Counted from the first letter of the stretch, positions 27,847 to 38,500 are shown. The stretch: DNA of 64,000 bases from Sphingobacterium bovistauri (GCF_020295405.1 NZ_JADEYP010000019.1:1-64000); one strand, 5' to 3'. The notes: generated from the sequence alone by a model not told the origin. Numbers and translations: made by a program.

Positions 27847-28863
27847 ATGAGCATAAATTTCAAGAATATTGCACTGCTTGATGAAATTGAAACCGCCAAT
27901 AGGCTCATACGGCTTGGTTTTGGTGAGCTTCAGAACATTGATTATGCAAATAATTTCTACTTTTTACCTTTTCAACTGCTTTCCCAAGGGTTTGAGCGAC
28001 TAATGAAAAGCTATATCTGCTTAGGTTATTACAACAGGCAAGGGGATTATCCCAACCTGAATTACATTAAGGGATTGGGACACGATCTTGAGGCTTTGAT
28101 CAACAAGATTCTTGTTGATTTTTTTGATGATCATGGCAGATACTATTTGATTGGCGACAGGAATTTTTTAGAGAATGATGCTGAGTTGAAAGAGCTGTTA
28201 TATATACTTTCGGAATTCGGAAAAATGGCCCGGTACCACAACTTCGACATTATAACCGCAAATCAGAAGCCAAGCGTTAACCCAAGGGAACTTTGGGAGC
28301 AGTTTGAGCATAAAATTCTTTCTCTTAATGGCTTTGAAAAATTTAATGACCGTGATTTGGAGAACGAGGTTTTCGGAGATATCTCGCGGACAATCATCAT
28401 AATATTTGAGAAGTTTGTATCTGGACTGGCCAGGCAGTTTAATTTTGGTACACTTGGTGATCATGCCAAACAGTTTTCCGGCCATTTGTTTGATTTTGCA
28501 ATGCTGTATCCAGATAAATTGGGCCAGACGGACTATCGTGTCAACACAACACGGTTTAAGGAAACACCAAAAAAAGTGCACAAACGGACAGCAATAGACG
28601 AATTGGAGCGAAAGCTTAATCCAAAATTTAGGTCAAAACTGATCAAGAAAAATGATTTTGACGGGAATTGGCCTTTTTATGCCGAAGAAGTTATTGTCGA
28701 ATGTAGGAATAAGCATTGGTGCGTCATTACCATTGAGGGGTATGATTATGCTTTAAATGGTGCTGCTAAAGGGAAATATAAATTGGAGTCTCCCCATGAT
28801 GCAGGAATGGCCATGCTTGGTGTTAGCATTGGAGATTTTATCAGCATAGCGCTCGCACTATAA
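27847..28863 (+). CDS. Helical protein partner of the YobI-like NTPase (possible HEPN-like)
   Basis: A soluble 338-residue protein. The N-terminal half is helical, with FQLLSQGFERLMKSYICLG, then GLGHDLEALINKI and FGKMARYHNFD. This layout (a lysine-bearing helix, then GHDL, then an Arg/His-containing helix) resembles HEPN/AbiV-type domains, but a strict R-x4-6-H motif is not evident. The C-terminal 100 residues are a separate alpha/beta domain. It starts 33 bp after the YobI-like gene, so the two probably form one system, with this protein as effector or regulator. The family is not recognised with certainty. Confidence 0.5.
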   Translation: MSINFKNIALLDEIETANRLIRLGFGELQNIDYANNFYFLPFQLLSQGFERLMKSYICLGYYNRQGDYPNLNYIKGLGHDLEALINKILVDFFDDHGRYYLIGDRNFLENDAELKELLYILSEFGKMARYHNFDIITANQKPSVNPRELWEQFEHKILSLNGFEKFNDRDLENEVFGDISRTIIIIFEKFVSGLARQFNFGTLGDHAKQFSGHLFDFAMLYPDKLGQTDYRVNTTRFKETPKKVHKRTAIDELERKLNPKFRSKLIKKNDFDGNWPFYAEEVIVECRNKHWCVITIEGYDYALNGAAKGKYKLESPHDAGMAMLGVSIGDFISIALAL

Positions 28864-29164
28864 ATTTCCTGAACTCGGATTGATATTATCCTATCGGTCC
28901 GCAGGGAATCCTTATTGCTGTGCGAATAATTGTAACCTATTTTAATCCTTATATTATCCAAATTGACAAGGGGAATGCTTAAGTATTGAAATATGACTGA
29001 TGGTGTAGGTAGCTTAAGTTTACATTTGATATGATTTTATAAGGGCGCTGATAACGATAGATTCTTAATTGTTGTTTACTTTCATAAATTCGGATACAGC
29101 TAATCTTATAAGTAATTGGCCGTACATCAAAATTTACATCACCAGATATTGATTTGATCTTTTT

Positions 29165-29628
29165 TTAATCTTCAAGATCAACAGAATTAGGATGAGGTAA
29201 GAAAACATAATATTTATGAGCTTGATTCTCTAGTTTGAAGGTTAAATTAACAACAAGTGCTTGTAAACCATTTGACATGGTTACAATCTCCACATCAGTT
29301 TGTTTTAAAGAAGCATGGCCCTCTTGACATATGAAAGGAAAGTTTGACTCATAGGTATCTATTATTCAGGATATCAATTAAAAACACCACAAGTGGCTAC
29401 TTTAAAGCCTCATTTACCAAATAACAAATCGTATCCAATTCTTGAAAATACGGTTAAGTAAGCACATTTTAGTACAGGTTTGACTTTTAGTTTCGAAGAC
29501 ATTTGTCCAGAAACTTTAAAATTTATTCCATTCCAATTGTCAAAAAAACCTTTAAATTCCTTGGCTTTGCCGTTATGCGGTGAAGTCATGAATTTTATGT
29601 TCATCTTATTGTCTTCTGATGTTCGCAT
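29165..29628 (-). pseudogene. Frameshifted remnant of an unidentified gene
   Basis: On the minus strand a frame from 29628 encodes MRTSEDNKMNIKFMTSPHNG... and ends after LKCAYLTVFSRIGYDLLFGK. A second frame downstream encodes SNFPFICQEGHASLKQTDVE... and ends DLED at a TAA (29165-29167). The two parts read like consecutive pieces of one protein broken by frameshift and stop; the AYLTVF...GYDLLF pattern reminds me of the C-terminal half of some HNH-type proteins. The bases on either side (28864-29164 and 29629-29878) show nothing else I can support. It points to decay between the defence cargo and the mobilization genes. Confidence 0.4.
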
Positions 29629-29878
29629 TTTTTTTGAGCAAGCGGAAGTTGGGCAGTGGCCCTACTTTCTATCCCTATGCGTTGCAAACGGGGTTTAGGG
29701 TATCCTCCAGGGATACTCTTGTTGCATAACGATATCAGGAATATCGTTTTTAGTATACTTGCCAGTATACAATATCTTTTTTTCGAAAAAGCTCCATAAT
29801 GTGCTGGCCAATTAATAAGCCATACACCTAGTCAACCAGCCAATCGATCAATTGTAGTATTTTTAGTAAATTTAACGT

Positions 29879-30616
29879 ATGGCATCACAGTACTTTAAAA
29901 CACGGAAAGCTTTCGATTTCAAAGCACACGCTTATGCATTGGGCAATATTATGGGTGTCCGTCCCGAATATGAGGATAACCATTTTCTATTGAAGTTATA
30001 TAGCCTTGACGAATCTTTATATGGAGACTATTATGGCTATCACCTAGACTATTATCTGTTAAAAAGAGCTGACAATAAGGAGAAAGATTTCTTTACCCAT
30101 ATTTGGTATATTGTATCTGATAGAATCGCTTATTTTCAGGGACGTGATCCCTTTTCCTTGAAACATGCCTTTTACCTATCCAATATCGACAAGCTGAAAG
30201 CCTTCCAGTCTTTTCTTTCCCCCAAAGATCAGTGGAACATCCGACCTAACGATGTCCTGTTAAAAGAAAAAGACGAACTGATTGCTAAGCTCCAAAAGGA
30301 AAACAAGCAGCTATCTAACTTTAGGGTTAATCGAAAGATAGAAATCTACGATGACCATTTTACTACAGTAATAGACCTTCTACAGCAGTTGCAGACCTTG
30401 AAATTACCCAATGGAGCACCTCTGTTGAGACGGGATCAACAAAGCCCGTATTATAAAATACTATCCAATTATTTCAGTAATAACAAAAAAGAAATCTCGC
30501 TCGATACAGCACGAAACTATTTTGTTGACAAAGCTCCTGAAGATGCGCAGAAAGGCGTTGAGATTCCAGAAAACCGAAAACTGTTTCGTATCATCCCCCT
30601 CGAATATAAAGATTAA
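29879..30616 (+). CDS. Unknown protein at the head of the mobilization region
   Basis: A soluble 245-residue protein, aromatic and charged, with a short coiled-coil-prone stretch at about 128-147 (LKEKDELIAKLQKENKQL). It has no signal peptide and no motif I can name. It is the first gene of a same-strand run leading to the excisionase-like and mobilization genes, with a 126-bp gap after it. In Bacteroidota mobilizable elements an unknown protein of this size often occupies this place, so a role in element control is possible. Confidence 0.55.
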   Translation: MASQYFKTRKAFDFKAHAYALGNIMGVRPEYEDNHFLLKLYSLDESLYGDYYGYHLDYYLLKRADNKEKDFFTHIWYIVSDRIAYFQGRDPFSLKHAFYLSNIDKLKAFQSFLSPKDQWNIRPNDVLLKEKDELIAKLQKENKQLSNFRVNRKIEIYDDHFTTVIDLLQQLQTLKLPNGAPLLRRDQQSPYYKILSNYFSNNKKEISLDTARNYFVDKAPEDAQKGVEIPENRKLFRIIPLEYKD

Positions 30617-30742
30617 TCTCTCATTTAATAATTGAACATGACCATGACGACTATTTGGTCATCTAAAAAGTATTTCCAAGCCCGAACTTTGTTCCATCGG
30701 AGGTGAAAAGATCACTTTCTTAATAAATAAAATCGGATCAAT

Positions 30743-31024
30743 ATGGAAGTAGACATCGTAACAAAACAGGACTTAAGAACATTTAAAAGCGAAATTCTGG
30801 AAGAGATGAGAGCAATCCTCCAAGAGAAGGGTAACCAAATGAATAGTACTGACCGCAGTTGGCTACGCAGTGCAGAAGTTCGGAAAATGCTCCGTATATC
30901 TGCTGGAACTCTTCAAAATCTTCGAATTAACGGAACACTACCTTATCGTAAGATCGGAGGAACAATGTATTACCAGAGTCAAGACATCCACAATATGATG
31001 GAGGGGAGAAGAGACAATGGATAA
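30743..31024 (+). CDS. Excisionase-family helix-turn-helix protein
   Basis: 93 residues. An N-terminal helical stretch is followed by a MerR-like HTH_17 domain at about 38-88: WLRSAEVRKMLRISAGTLQN, LRINGTLPYRKIGG, then MYYQSQDIHNMM. Such proteins act as excision directionality factors or regulators in Bacteroidota mobile elements. The stop overlaps the next gene by 8 bases, indicating translational coupling. Confidence 0.85.
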   Translation: MEVDIVTKQDLRTFKSEILEEMRAILQEKGNQMNSTDRSWLRSAEVRKMLRISAGTLQNLRINGTLPYRKIGGTMYYQSQDIHNMMEGRRDNG

Positions 31025-31340
31025 GAATCTACATATACCAAAACATGCATACAGTACCTTTTTTGAACGTGTCGGAGAGGATAGTAGACTCTTACCTTCA
31101 CATGTCGGACTGATCATGGCATTGTTCTACTATCATAGCAGTGAAGATTTAGCAGAATTCTTTCATACCAGTCGAAGACAGTTGATGCGGTTTTCTCGTA
31201 TACGTTCTATAGCTACCTATCACAAGTGTCTTTCAGAACTGGTAAGCTATGGTTATGTGGAATATATTCCATCATGGCATCCCATTAAAGCCAGTAAGTT
31301 CAGGTTTATCAAAATAACAGATAGGGATAATGAAGGCTAG
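31017..31340 (+). CDS. Small winged-helix-like mobilization-operon protein
   Basis: 107 residues. The C-terminal half (RIRSIATYHKCLSELVSYG, then YVEYIPSWHP) reads like a recognition helix with a short wing, so DNA binding is likely. It overlaps the excisionase-like gene by 8 bases and the BfmA-like gene by 11 bases, making a tightly coupled four-gene run up to the relaxase-like gene. The specific role is unknown; accessory to mobilization or replication is the best guess. Confidence 0.6.
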   Translation: MDKNLHIPKHAYSTFFERVGEDSRLLPSHVGLIMALFYYHSSEDLAEFFHTSRRQLMRFSRIRSIATYHKCLSELVSYGYVEYIPSWHPIKASKFRFIKITDRDNEG

Positions 31341-31887
31341 AGTCGATGAAAATATTAAATCAGTACGTTTCTCGACAGAAATTGATGAACGACTGGCTAT
31401 ACTTTCACGTAAACTCGGACGTACCAAACGGATGCTTGTGATACAGATGGTCGACTATTTCTATAAAAGTAAAAAGGATCCAGCTGACCTCAATGACGAA
31501 GTTCTAAAAAAAGAATTATCAAGTGGAGTAAACCGTATACTGTCCTTTATCCGAAAACAAGAAAGCGATCTTTTGGTCCCGATTTATTCTATGTCGAGTG
31601 AACTGATTACGTTGACCAAACTACTAGGATCTATCAGTAAAGTGATAGCAGAAGGTCAGCTTAAAGGTAATGAATCCAATAATGAGAATCTGAAACAGAT
31701 CAAAACCTTAGATAATCATCTAAAACAGCTATTGACTAAGGTTGGAGAGAAGGAAACCTTGAAGTCCCATTTCGGAAAGATACTGGAGCATTATATCACT
31801 CAACGAGAAACCTTGGGCTGGTCGGTATCGGCTGTGAAGAATGAAGAACTTGCTAAACAAGTACGTAATGCTTTAGATAAGTTATAG
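31330..31887 (+). CDS. BfmA/BtgA-family mobilization protein
   Basis: 185 residues. The N-terminal part (VRFSTEIDERLAILSRKLGRTKRMLVIQMVDYFYK) looks like a ribbon-helix-helix-type DNA-binding region, followed by helices predicted to form coiled coils. The pattern and the place directly before a DUF5712 gene match the BfmA/BtgA accessory proteins of Bacteroides mobilizable plasmids and transposons, which bind oriT and help the relaxase. It overlaps the previous gene by 11 bases and precedes the relaxase-like gene by 10 bp. Confidence 0.85.
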   Translation: MKARVDENIKSVRFSTEIDERLAILSRKLGRTKRMLVIQMVDYFYKSKKDPADLNDEVLKKELSSGVNRILSFIRKQESDLLVPIYSMSSELITLTKLLGSISKVIAEGQLKGNESNNENLKQIKTLDNHLKQLLTKVGEKETLKSHFGKILEHYITQRETLGWSVSAVKNEELAKQVRNALDKL

Positions 31888-31897
31888 TAAAGAATAT

Positions 31898-32875
31898 ATG
31901 TATATCAATATCACCACATCTGAAACTGGGGACAATAAAGGAAGCTGCGGAGCACTTGTCGCTTATTTAGAGAAGGAGAACAAGGATAAGAAACGGCTGG
32001 AGGATCATGAGAACTGGTTTAACGGTAAGAGTACTTTTATCAAACCCCATGAAGTACGGATTGGAATCGATAATAATATAGCTAAACTAACAAAGGGAGA
32101 TAGTAAGTTTTTTCTGATTAATATAAACCCGAGTCAAAAAGAACTACACTTTTTGATATCTCAATTTGGAGAGGAGGGAGTGAAGGATAAGCTTAAGGAA
32201 TTTGCCATTAAAGTCATGGACGAATATGCTAAAAACTTTAAGCGGGATACTATCCGCAATCATAAAGATCTGCTTTGGTATGGCAAACTGGAAAACTACC
32301 GTTATTATGGCTATAATGATAAAGAAGTGAAGAACGGAACCAGACAACGTGGTGATCGTAAGGAAGGGCAGCAGTTACATGTACAGATCATTGTCAGCCG
32401 CAAAGATATCACCAACAAGATCAAACTTAGCCCGCAGAATACATCACGAGGAAAGAACGCTTCGCATTCGGCAAAGCTGGGGCAATTTGATCGCACGGCT
32501 TTCAAGCAGTCGGGAGAATCGTTATTTGATGAAATGTTTGGTTTTAACCGTGGACTGAAAGAACGGATGGATTATGCCAATATAATGAAGAACGGAACAA
32601 TACAACAGAAAGCACAGTTACAGGTTTTGAACAATGTTTTGGAAGCACATCCACAACAGAAGAATAATCAAATAATAGATAACATTATAACCAACATTCC
32701 TGCGGGACAACACTTCTATATAGATGGTATGTTGTCCTCTATTTTTAATGAAGGATGGGAGATTTTCGATATGTTTCTAGAGCCGCTAGGGGGCATATCT
32801 GGAGGTCAAGATAATATAGAGGAGAATAAGAATAAAAAAATGCGAAAGAAGAGAGGGAATCAAGTAAAAAGATAG
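31898..32875 (+). CDS. DUF5712-family relaxase-like mobilization protein
   Basis: 325 residues. The central stretch LLWYGKLENYRYYGYND followed by LHVQIIVSRKD (His161-x-Gln163) is the DUF5712 signature; the Tyr-rich part and the His motif resemble the nicking domain of small relaxases. The C-terminal end is basic. It would nick the element at oriT so that a helper conjugation system can transfer it. It is the last gene of the mobilization run, and the inverted-repeat region that follows is a good oriT candidate. Confidence 0.82.
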   Translation: MYINITTSETGDNKGSCGALVAYLEKENKDKKRLEDHENWFNGKSTFIKPHEVRIGIDNNIAKLTKGDSKFFLININPSQKELHFLISQFGEEGVKDKLKEFAIKVMDEYAKNFKRDTIRNHKDLLWYGKLENYRYYGYNDKEVKNGTRQRGDRKEGQQLHVQIIVSRKDITNKIKLSPQNTSRGKNASHSAKLGQFDRTAFKQSGESLFDEMFGFNRGLKERMDYANIMKNGTIQQKAQLQVLNNVLEAHPQQKNNQIIDNIITNIPAGQHFYIDGMLSSIFNEGWEIFDMFLEPLGGISGGQDNIEENKNKKMRKKRGNQVKR

Positions 32876-32889
32876 TTTTACTCCCTGTG

Positions 32890-33120
32890 GCACACCTGCT
32901 AGCCTTCCTTCGTCAGTAAGCAGGTAAGCCTCGGTCGGGATTGCAAGAGGTATTTTGCTAAAGCGTATACCACTTGCGAAGTATTAAGAGGCAGCATCTA
33001 TTAAATTAATCGGAAGAGCTACCCATCTTCACCACTATGGCAAAGCTACCCACGGATTCGAAAAGTTCAAGGGTAAATAAACACTGTCCTATGCCTAGGC
33101 TATCGCAGTGTGCCCTTGAC
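32890..33120. other. Candidate oriT: cluster of inverted repeats after the relaxase-like gene
   Basis: Three paired structures follow the gene: acctgct/agcaggt (32894-32900 and 32919-32925); gcaagaggtat/ataccacttgc with one mismatch (32943-32953 and 32967-32977); and a hairpin with caaggg...acactg / cagtgt.cccttg (33068-33118). The stretch is more GC-rich than the flanks and has no gene. Inverted repeats beside the mobilization operon are the usual setting of an origin of transfer. The nic site cannot be identified by eye. Confidence 0.45.
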
Positions 33121-33236
33121 CCAATTTCGTATCCTTGCTCAATAGTAGCCTAAGCGATGAAAATGGACTGGTACGTACAGATCTCGATAAAAAAATAAAG
33201 TACAGTTGAAGAATTAATAATGATTCAATATGCTAG

Positions 33237-33551
33237 CTAGAAAACCAGATTTCTATTAAATTCCTTAGAAATACTACATTATCCGAAATACCAAACAGTA
33301 GTTTCCAAGAAAGAATAAGTCTTTATACTGAACAAAATGAAATCTATCAGATTCTAAAACAATACGAAATTCGATACATTCAACAGTTAATAAGCATTTT
33401 GAATTCCCCTTCTAATCATCGAATTCATGCATTAGCATTACCTCAACCAGATTTATACCATACACTTACTATCAAAGAAAAGATGGCTTACTTAAACATT
33501 AGCAATTTTAAATACTATTACCGCGCATTATCCTATCATTTACATGTATAA
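33237..33551 (+). pseudogene. Truncated reading frame without start
   Basis: A frame of about 104 codons runs from just after a TAG (33234-33236) to a TAA at 33549-33551. Its only ATG is near the end, at MAYLNISNFKYYYRALSY. The residue composition (LYTEQNEIYQILKQYEIRYI) looks like coding sequence, so this is probably the C-terminal part of a lost gene. The parent is not recognised. Confidence 0.4.
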
Positions 33552-33587
33552 GAAATATGCTAATAGCATAATTTTATAAATAAACAG

Positions 33588-33620
33588 TTGTAGAGATTTG
33601 GAATAAACAAACATCTACAA
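33588..33620 (+). promoter_or_regulatory. Inverted repeat ahead of the small leader ORF and DUF6520-like gene
   Basis: ttgtaga (33588-33594) and tctacaa (33614-33620) pair exactly around 19 bases, ending three bases before a possible ATG at 33624. The site could be an operator for the small ORF and for the DUF6520-like gene further down. There is no T-run, so it is not a terminator. Confidence 0.4.
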
Positions 33621-33623
33621 TTT

Positions 33624-33689
33624 ATGAAAAAGTATAAAAAGAAATTTGCCTTATTCCCGATTAAGGCCATACCCTTTTACAAAACGTGA
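33624..33689 (+). CDS. Possible 21-residue leader peptide
   Basis: ATG to TGA, encoding the very basic peptide MKKYKKKFALFPIKAIPFYK followed by Thr. It starts just after the inverted repeat and ends 90 bp before the DUF6520-like gene. It may be a leader ORF, a gene remnant, or chance. Confidence 0.25.
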   Translation: MKKYKKKFALFPIKAIPFYKT

Positions 33690-33778
33690 AACTGGTAGGC
33701 CAAAATATATTAAAACAAGGGCTTAGAAGTGATTCTAAAACAATACATAATTCTATAAATAACTAAAAAATTAAAGCA

Positions 33779-34153
33779 ATGAAAAAATCAAATTTAATAG
33801 CTGGGGTAACAGTTTTTTCCTTAATTCTAGGAATATTCTATATTGTAAAAGCTTCAAATTCAAATATTGACGCTCCAATTTCGAACATGAATTACTTAAA
33901 TCAAACTTGGTATTTTCAAGGTGGTGATCCAACTAACCCAGATCATTATTCTGATCAACCGATTCCTAACAAACCTTGCGGTGAGACTGAAGAAGTAATT
34001 TGCCAAATTAGTGCTCCAGATTCTCTTGGAAAACCAAGAATGTCTGCAATTGTACCCGACACTTCTCCATCACAAACAGTATTACAACAAATTAATGAAG
34101 CGACAAACAATCTTACTCCTAATGAAACAGCTCTTTCATTTCGGGAAGAATAA
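33779..34153 (+). CDS. DUF6520-like small secreted protein
   Basis: 124 residues with an N-terminal signal/anchor helix (about 5-24). The mature part has the pattern WYFQGGDPTNPDHYS at 44-58 and a Cys pair, Cys67 and Cys75 (PCGETEEVICQI), which match my memory of DUF6520 proteins of Bacteroidota; these often lie beside SusC/SusD and thioredoxin-like genes. The function is unknown. The two cysteines may form a disulfide handled by the thioredoxin-like protein at 38782-39531. It converges on the SusD gene and ends in a good terminator. Confidence 0.6.
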   Translation: MKKSNLIAGVTVFSLILGIFYIVKASNSNIDAPISNMNYLNQTWYFQGGDPTNPDHYSDQPIPNKPCGETEEVICQISAPDSLGKPRMSAIVPDTSPSQTVLQQINEATNNLTPNETALSFREE

Positions 34154-34164
34154 TTAAACATAGA

Positions 34165-34186
34165 GAGAGCAGTCTTTGCTGCTCTC
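34165..34186. terminator. Hairpin between the DUF6520-like gene and the convergent SusD gene
   Basis: gagagcag and ctgctctc pair exactly around a 6-base loop in the 52-bp space between the two convergent stops. The T-run is poor, but the position suits a shared terminator. Confidence 0.6.
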
Positions 34187-34205
34187 CTATTAAAACATAT
34201 TAAAT

Positions 34206-35585
34206 TTACCTTTTATTTTGTTGAATACCAGTCATATTTATTACTTCTTCTGGAATTAAATAAGTATATCTAAGATCATTTGGCTTAAGTTCACTTGTTA
34301 GTGTATTGTTTAGAAATTGTCGAGTTAAAGTGACCTTGAAATTATCATCTCTGTTAAGTCTTCTCAAGTCTGACCAGCGAATCCCTCTAAAAATTAAACC
34401 TTTTCTTCTCTCTTTTAAAATAAACTTCAATACTTCCAACTTATCCTCTGAATTGAAATCAAGATACGTGTTTGACTTCCACCGTAGCTTCAAAAATTTA
34501 TTCATTATTATTAGAGCTTCTTTCAAGTTGTTCATTCTCGCAAGACATTCTGCTTGAATAAAATACAATTCATCTATAGCAAGTCCTGTAAAGATCATCA
34601 CACTTGATCCTGAATGGCTTGCTTTAAAGCTAAATGTCCCATTTGCTTTCGCATTAAAATATAGATATTTACGTAAATCATTATCATCAAAAGAATTGTA
34701 AACTGAAGGTGCAACATTACTTCTACTAGCAGTAATATAAGATGCTGTATTACAAATGGCATGATAAATCACTTCTTTTCCCATAACCTCCAGCGGATTA
34801 GAAGTTGTAATAGGCAGTGTGTTAAAATCTATCAAATAATTATCATATTCCAATGCTTTTTCAGCATACTGCAAAGCCATTTCATAATTCTCCATGGATA
34901 AGTATACACGAGCTAATAGTGCAGCTGCTGCTTGCTTATCTGGTCTTGTTTTATGTATTTGCTGAACTGGTAACAATTCATATCCTTGTTTCAATTCTTC
35001 CAATATGGTTTCATAAACGTTTGCTATTGTTGGTCTATATGATTGTTCACTAAAATCTGAGCTGGGACGATAGACTACACCTAGATTATCATTTTTACTA
35101 TTAGGAACATACGGTTCACTGTATATTTGGGATAAAATATAATAATTAAAGCTTTTTACAAATAACGCTTCACCCTTTAATTGATTTTTCAGATTATTAT
35201 CAACATCATTCATACGATCTAATGTTTCTAAAACAACATTAGAAATCAGTATTGTTCTATAAGGTTTTGACCATTGCAATGATATATCCGACAGTTGAAA
35301 TTGCGGATGATTATCCCATAAATAAATTTGTTGTTCAAACATTGGTCTTGATGTAAACACAGTGTAATCAACTACATAATCATCTGATCCCAATTCAATT
35401 AACCCTGGCGCACTTTGGTTAATAGTATTAGCATCATCCAGTAAAAGTCTAAGGTCACTTAATGTTTCTGGAATATTAACTGAAATTTGTGGTTTTGCAT
35501 CCAAAAATTCGTTACATGAAATATGAGTTAAAATAAGTAGCGTTAAGATCAGCCACTTACCTATATTAAATAAAATTAGTTTCAT
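34206..35585 (-). CDS. RagB/SusD-family outer-membrane lipoprotein
   Basis: 459 residues with lipoprotein signal and Cys24 (LILTLLILTHISC). The N-terminal helices (NIPETLSDLRLLLDDANTI) and the FVKSFNYYILSQIY pattern are those of SusD-like proteins found in loci without sugar-degrading enzymes. It is the last gene of the minus-strand operon thioredoxin-SusC-SusD, 8 bp after the SusC stop. It is the probable substrate lid of that transporter; substrate unknown. Confidence 0.88.
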   Translation of the reverse strand: MKLILFNIGKWLILTLLILTHISCNEFLDAKPQISVNIPETLSDLRLLLDDANTINQSAPGLIELGSDDYVVDYTVFTSRPMFEQQIYLWDNHPQFQLSDISLQWSKPYRTILISNVVLETLDRMNDVDNNLKNQLKGEALFVKSFNYYILSQIYSEPYVPNSKNDNLGVVYRPSSDFSEQSYRPTIANVYETILEELKQGYELLPVQQIHKTRPDKQAAAALLARVYLSMENYEMALQYAEKALEYDNYLIDFNTLPITTSNPLEVMGKEVIYHAICNTASYITASRSNVAPSVYNSFDDNDLRKYLYFNAKANGTFSFKASHSGSSVMIFTGLAIDELYFIQAECLARMNNLKEALIIMNKFLKLRWKSNTYLDFNSEDKLEVLKFILKERRKGLIFRGIRWSDLRRLNRDDNFKVTLTRQFLNNTLTSELKPNDLRYTYLIPEEVINMTGIQQNKR

Positions 35586-35593
35586 AATATGAA

Positions 35594-38500
35594 TTATTTT
35601 AATGATATTTTAGTTCCAAGGCTATAATTTCTTAATGCAGGCATCCCACTATAATCAGGATCAATTCTATCGGAATTCGAAGTCCAAAGTAGAGCTACAT
35701 TATTAATAGTAAAATAAAGTTGAATTCCTACTTTATTATTTTTAATTAGGGGAAATGAATATGCTATTCGTATATCATTTAATCTTATTAAATCACTTTT
35801 CCGAATATTTGCTTTTGATTGTGCATAAAATACATCTCTTATATTATTTGCAGGATAAATCATTGCAGGTATTGTTGTAAGATTCTCATCTCCTTTTTCT
35901 TTCCATCGTTTATTAAAGTCACCATGAGATTCCCAGTTGTTATAAAGCGAGTTGTAATTGATTGTTTCCTTAAGAAAATATGCTCCAGCTTTAAAGACAA
36001 TATTCATCATGATTTCAAAACCGTTCCATTTTACCTCCGGATTAAAATATCCATAAGAGGGCGCTAATCCTGTACCATGATAAATTGTGTTTTGTAAAGA
36101 ATCTTTAATTAACAGATTATAACTTTCGGAAATTTCTCCATTTAATAATCCAGTTGGATTGCCTTCTGATGATAATCCCTGAAAGTTGTATGAAAAAACA
36201 GGATATAGGGATTTACCTAACATCGGCGTAAGTGATTTACCTCCCTCCTTCGTGTAAGAGTCTGTTGCCGCAATTGTTCCATAAAATTTTTCCACTTTAT
36301 TTGTACTTATACTATATCCAGATCTCAAATTTACTTTGGTATTACCAATGGAAAAATCACTGTTTATTTTGGCATCCATTCCTTTTCCAGACAATTGTGC
36401 TACATTTCTTGTAATATAAAATTCACCATTTGAAGGATCTATAGGGTCGTTAGCAATTAAATTGACACTTTTTTTCTTATAAATCTCAAAACTTCCATTC
36501 AGTAATCTATTTAAAAAAGAAAATTCAAAACCAAGATTATCCATTCGAACATCCTCCCATTTCAGTCTTGGATTTGGTAAAGATGTTATTAAGGCATAAG
36601 GGAGATTTGAATAACTAACAACACTATTTTGAGTCTTTATGATGGGTAAAGTATTCGCCAAACCACCAGAGTTGCCACCATGACCAGTTGTCAATTTCAA
36701 TTTTAGATCGTCAATCCATTGATATTTTGCTATAAAATCTTCATTAACGATGTTCCATGATAACCCAGCTGACCATAGTGGATTCCACCTTTCATTTGCT
36801 TTAACACCAAATGTATTCGCGGCATCTTTTCTAGCAGAAATTGAAAAAACATATTTATCATCAAAACTGTAACTTCCATTCATGTAAAATGAAACAAATC
36901 GTCTTATGTTCCTATTTTTACCTCCTATGTTTGGGATTATACTAGTTCCAAACATGTTATTATATGTTGGAAGTCTATCTGCTGTATTTATAGATGCATG
37001 AACCCATGTCCTTGGATCAACACCATATAGTCTATAAGAATCCGCGTTATTCAATCTATCTGAAATTTCCGATCCTATTAAAAAATCTATTCTATTTTTA
37101 GCGAATATTTGATTGTAATTTGCTTGAATTCTTCCTCTATGACTAGCAATATTTTGTAATGATGTTGTATGCATATCACCTAATGGAACTCCATATGATA
37201 AAATATCCCCAATAACCACTGAATGACGATTTATTAAGTTCCTTGTAGAAAAGGCACCCATACTTTCAATGTTAATTTGATTCGTATGCTGATTTTCATA
37301 ACTATAAATACCATTTATTTGAAATATATCTTTGAAAACTTTCCAATTAAGATTAAGATTAGCTTGAAAATGGTTCATTTGATTGGATAAATTAACTGCT
37401 GCAGCATCACGAATGGGATTATATGTCCAATCCAACAAACGACTATCTAGACTTTGAATCTCACGTAAGTTATATTGATAAGGAATCGCAGGATATTCTC
37501 CGTTCTCATCAACTAGTTTCGCATAGGGATACATGGCTGATTTACCTCCTCCAGGACTTATCTCAATCGTACCAGACTGTGCTTTTTTTTTAGAAAATGC
37601 ATATGAAATTTGAGTTGATAAATTGAATTTATCACTAAATTTTAAGCTGTTTTGACTTCTAACAGTATACCTATTGTCACTATTTCCAATTTGTTCTCCA
37701 AAGCCTTTGTCATGTCCAATTGAAAAGTAATAATTGGTATTTGTACCACCACCAGATAAAGAAAATGAATTTTGAATTTGATAACCATTTCTATATTGAT
37801 ATCTTAATAAATCATCACGGTAATCATGGTTCTCATTTTTAATCAGAGATATAGCCTTCTCTAACTCATCGTCAGTTATAATATTAAGATTGTGGTCGTG
37901 CAGTAGGTCTACTACTGGAGATGTGATATAATTCCATAGATTAGTACTAGTTAATATTGAGTTATAGTGCCCTTGTTTAAATAGCATAGTTTCGACGTCA
38001 ATGAAATCTATGGAAGACATTCTGGGTATATATTTCAAATTTGGACGATTTCTAATCATAAGATTAGTGCTGAAATCGTATTTAATAGGCTGATTAAATT
38101 GACCTTTTTTAGTAGTTATTACAATAACGCCATTACCTGCCCTAGCCCCCCAAATAGATGCTGCCGCAGCGTCTTTTAAAATTGTTACGGATGCTACATC
38201 ATTTGGATTAATCATATTTATACTGCCATCAAATGGGAAATTATCGACCACAATTAACGGACCATGCATAGGTGTAGAAAGAGAGTTCAATCCCCTAACG
38301 TTAATTGTGGCATTACCATCCCTACGGTCAAACTGTAATCCGGGAACTGTATTTTCTAATTGATCTAAAATATTCACAGAAATTCTCTGAGATAACTTCG
38401 AATTACCAATTACTTCATAACTACCAGTTGAACGTTCTTTAGAAATCGTTTGATATCCAGTATTTACTACATTGACTTCTTCAATTTCTTGGTTTTTATG

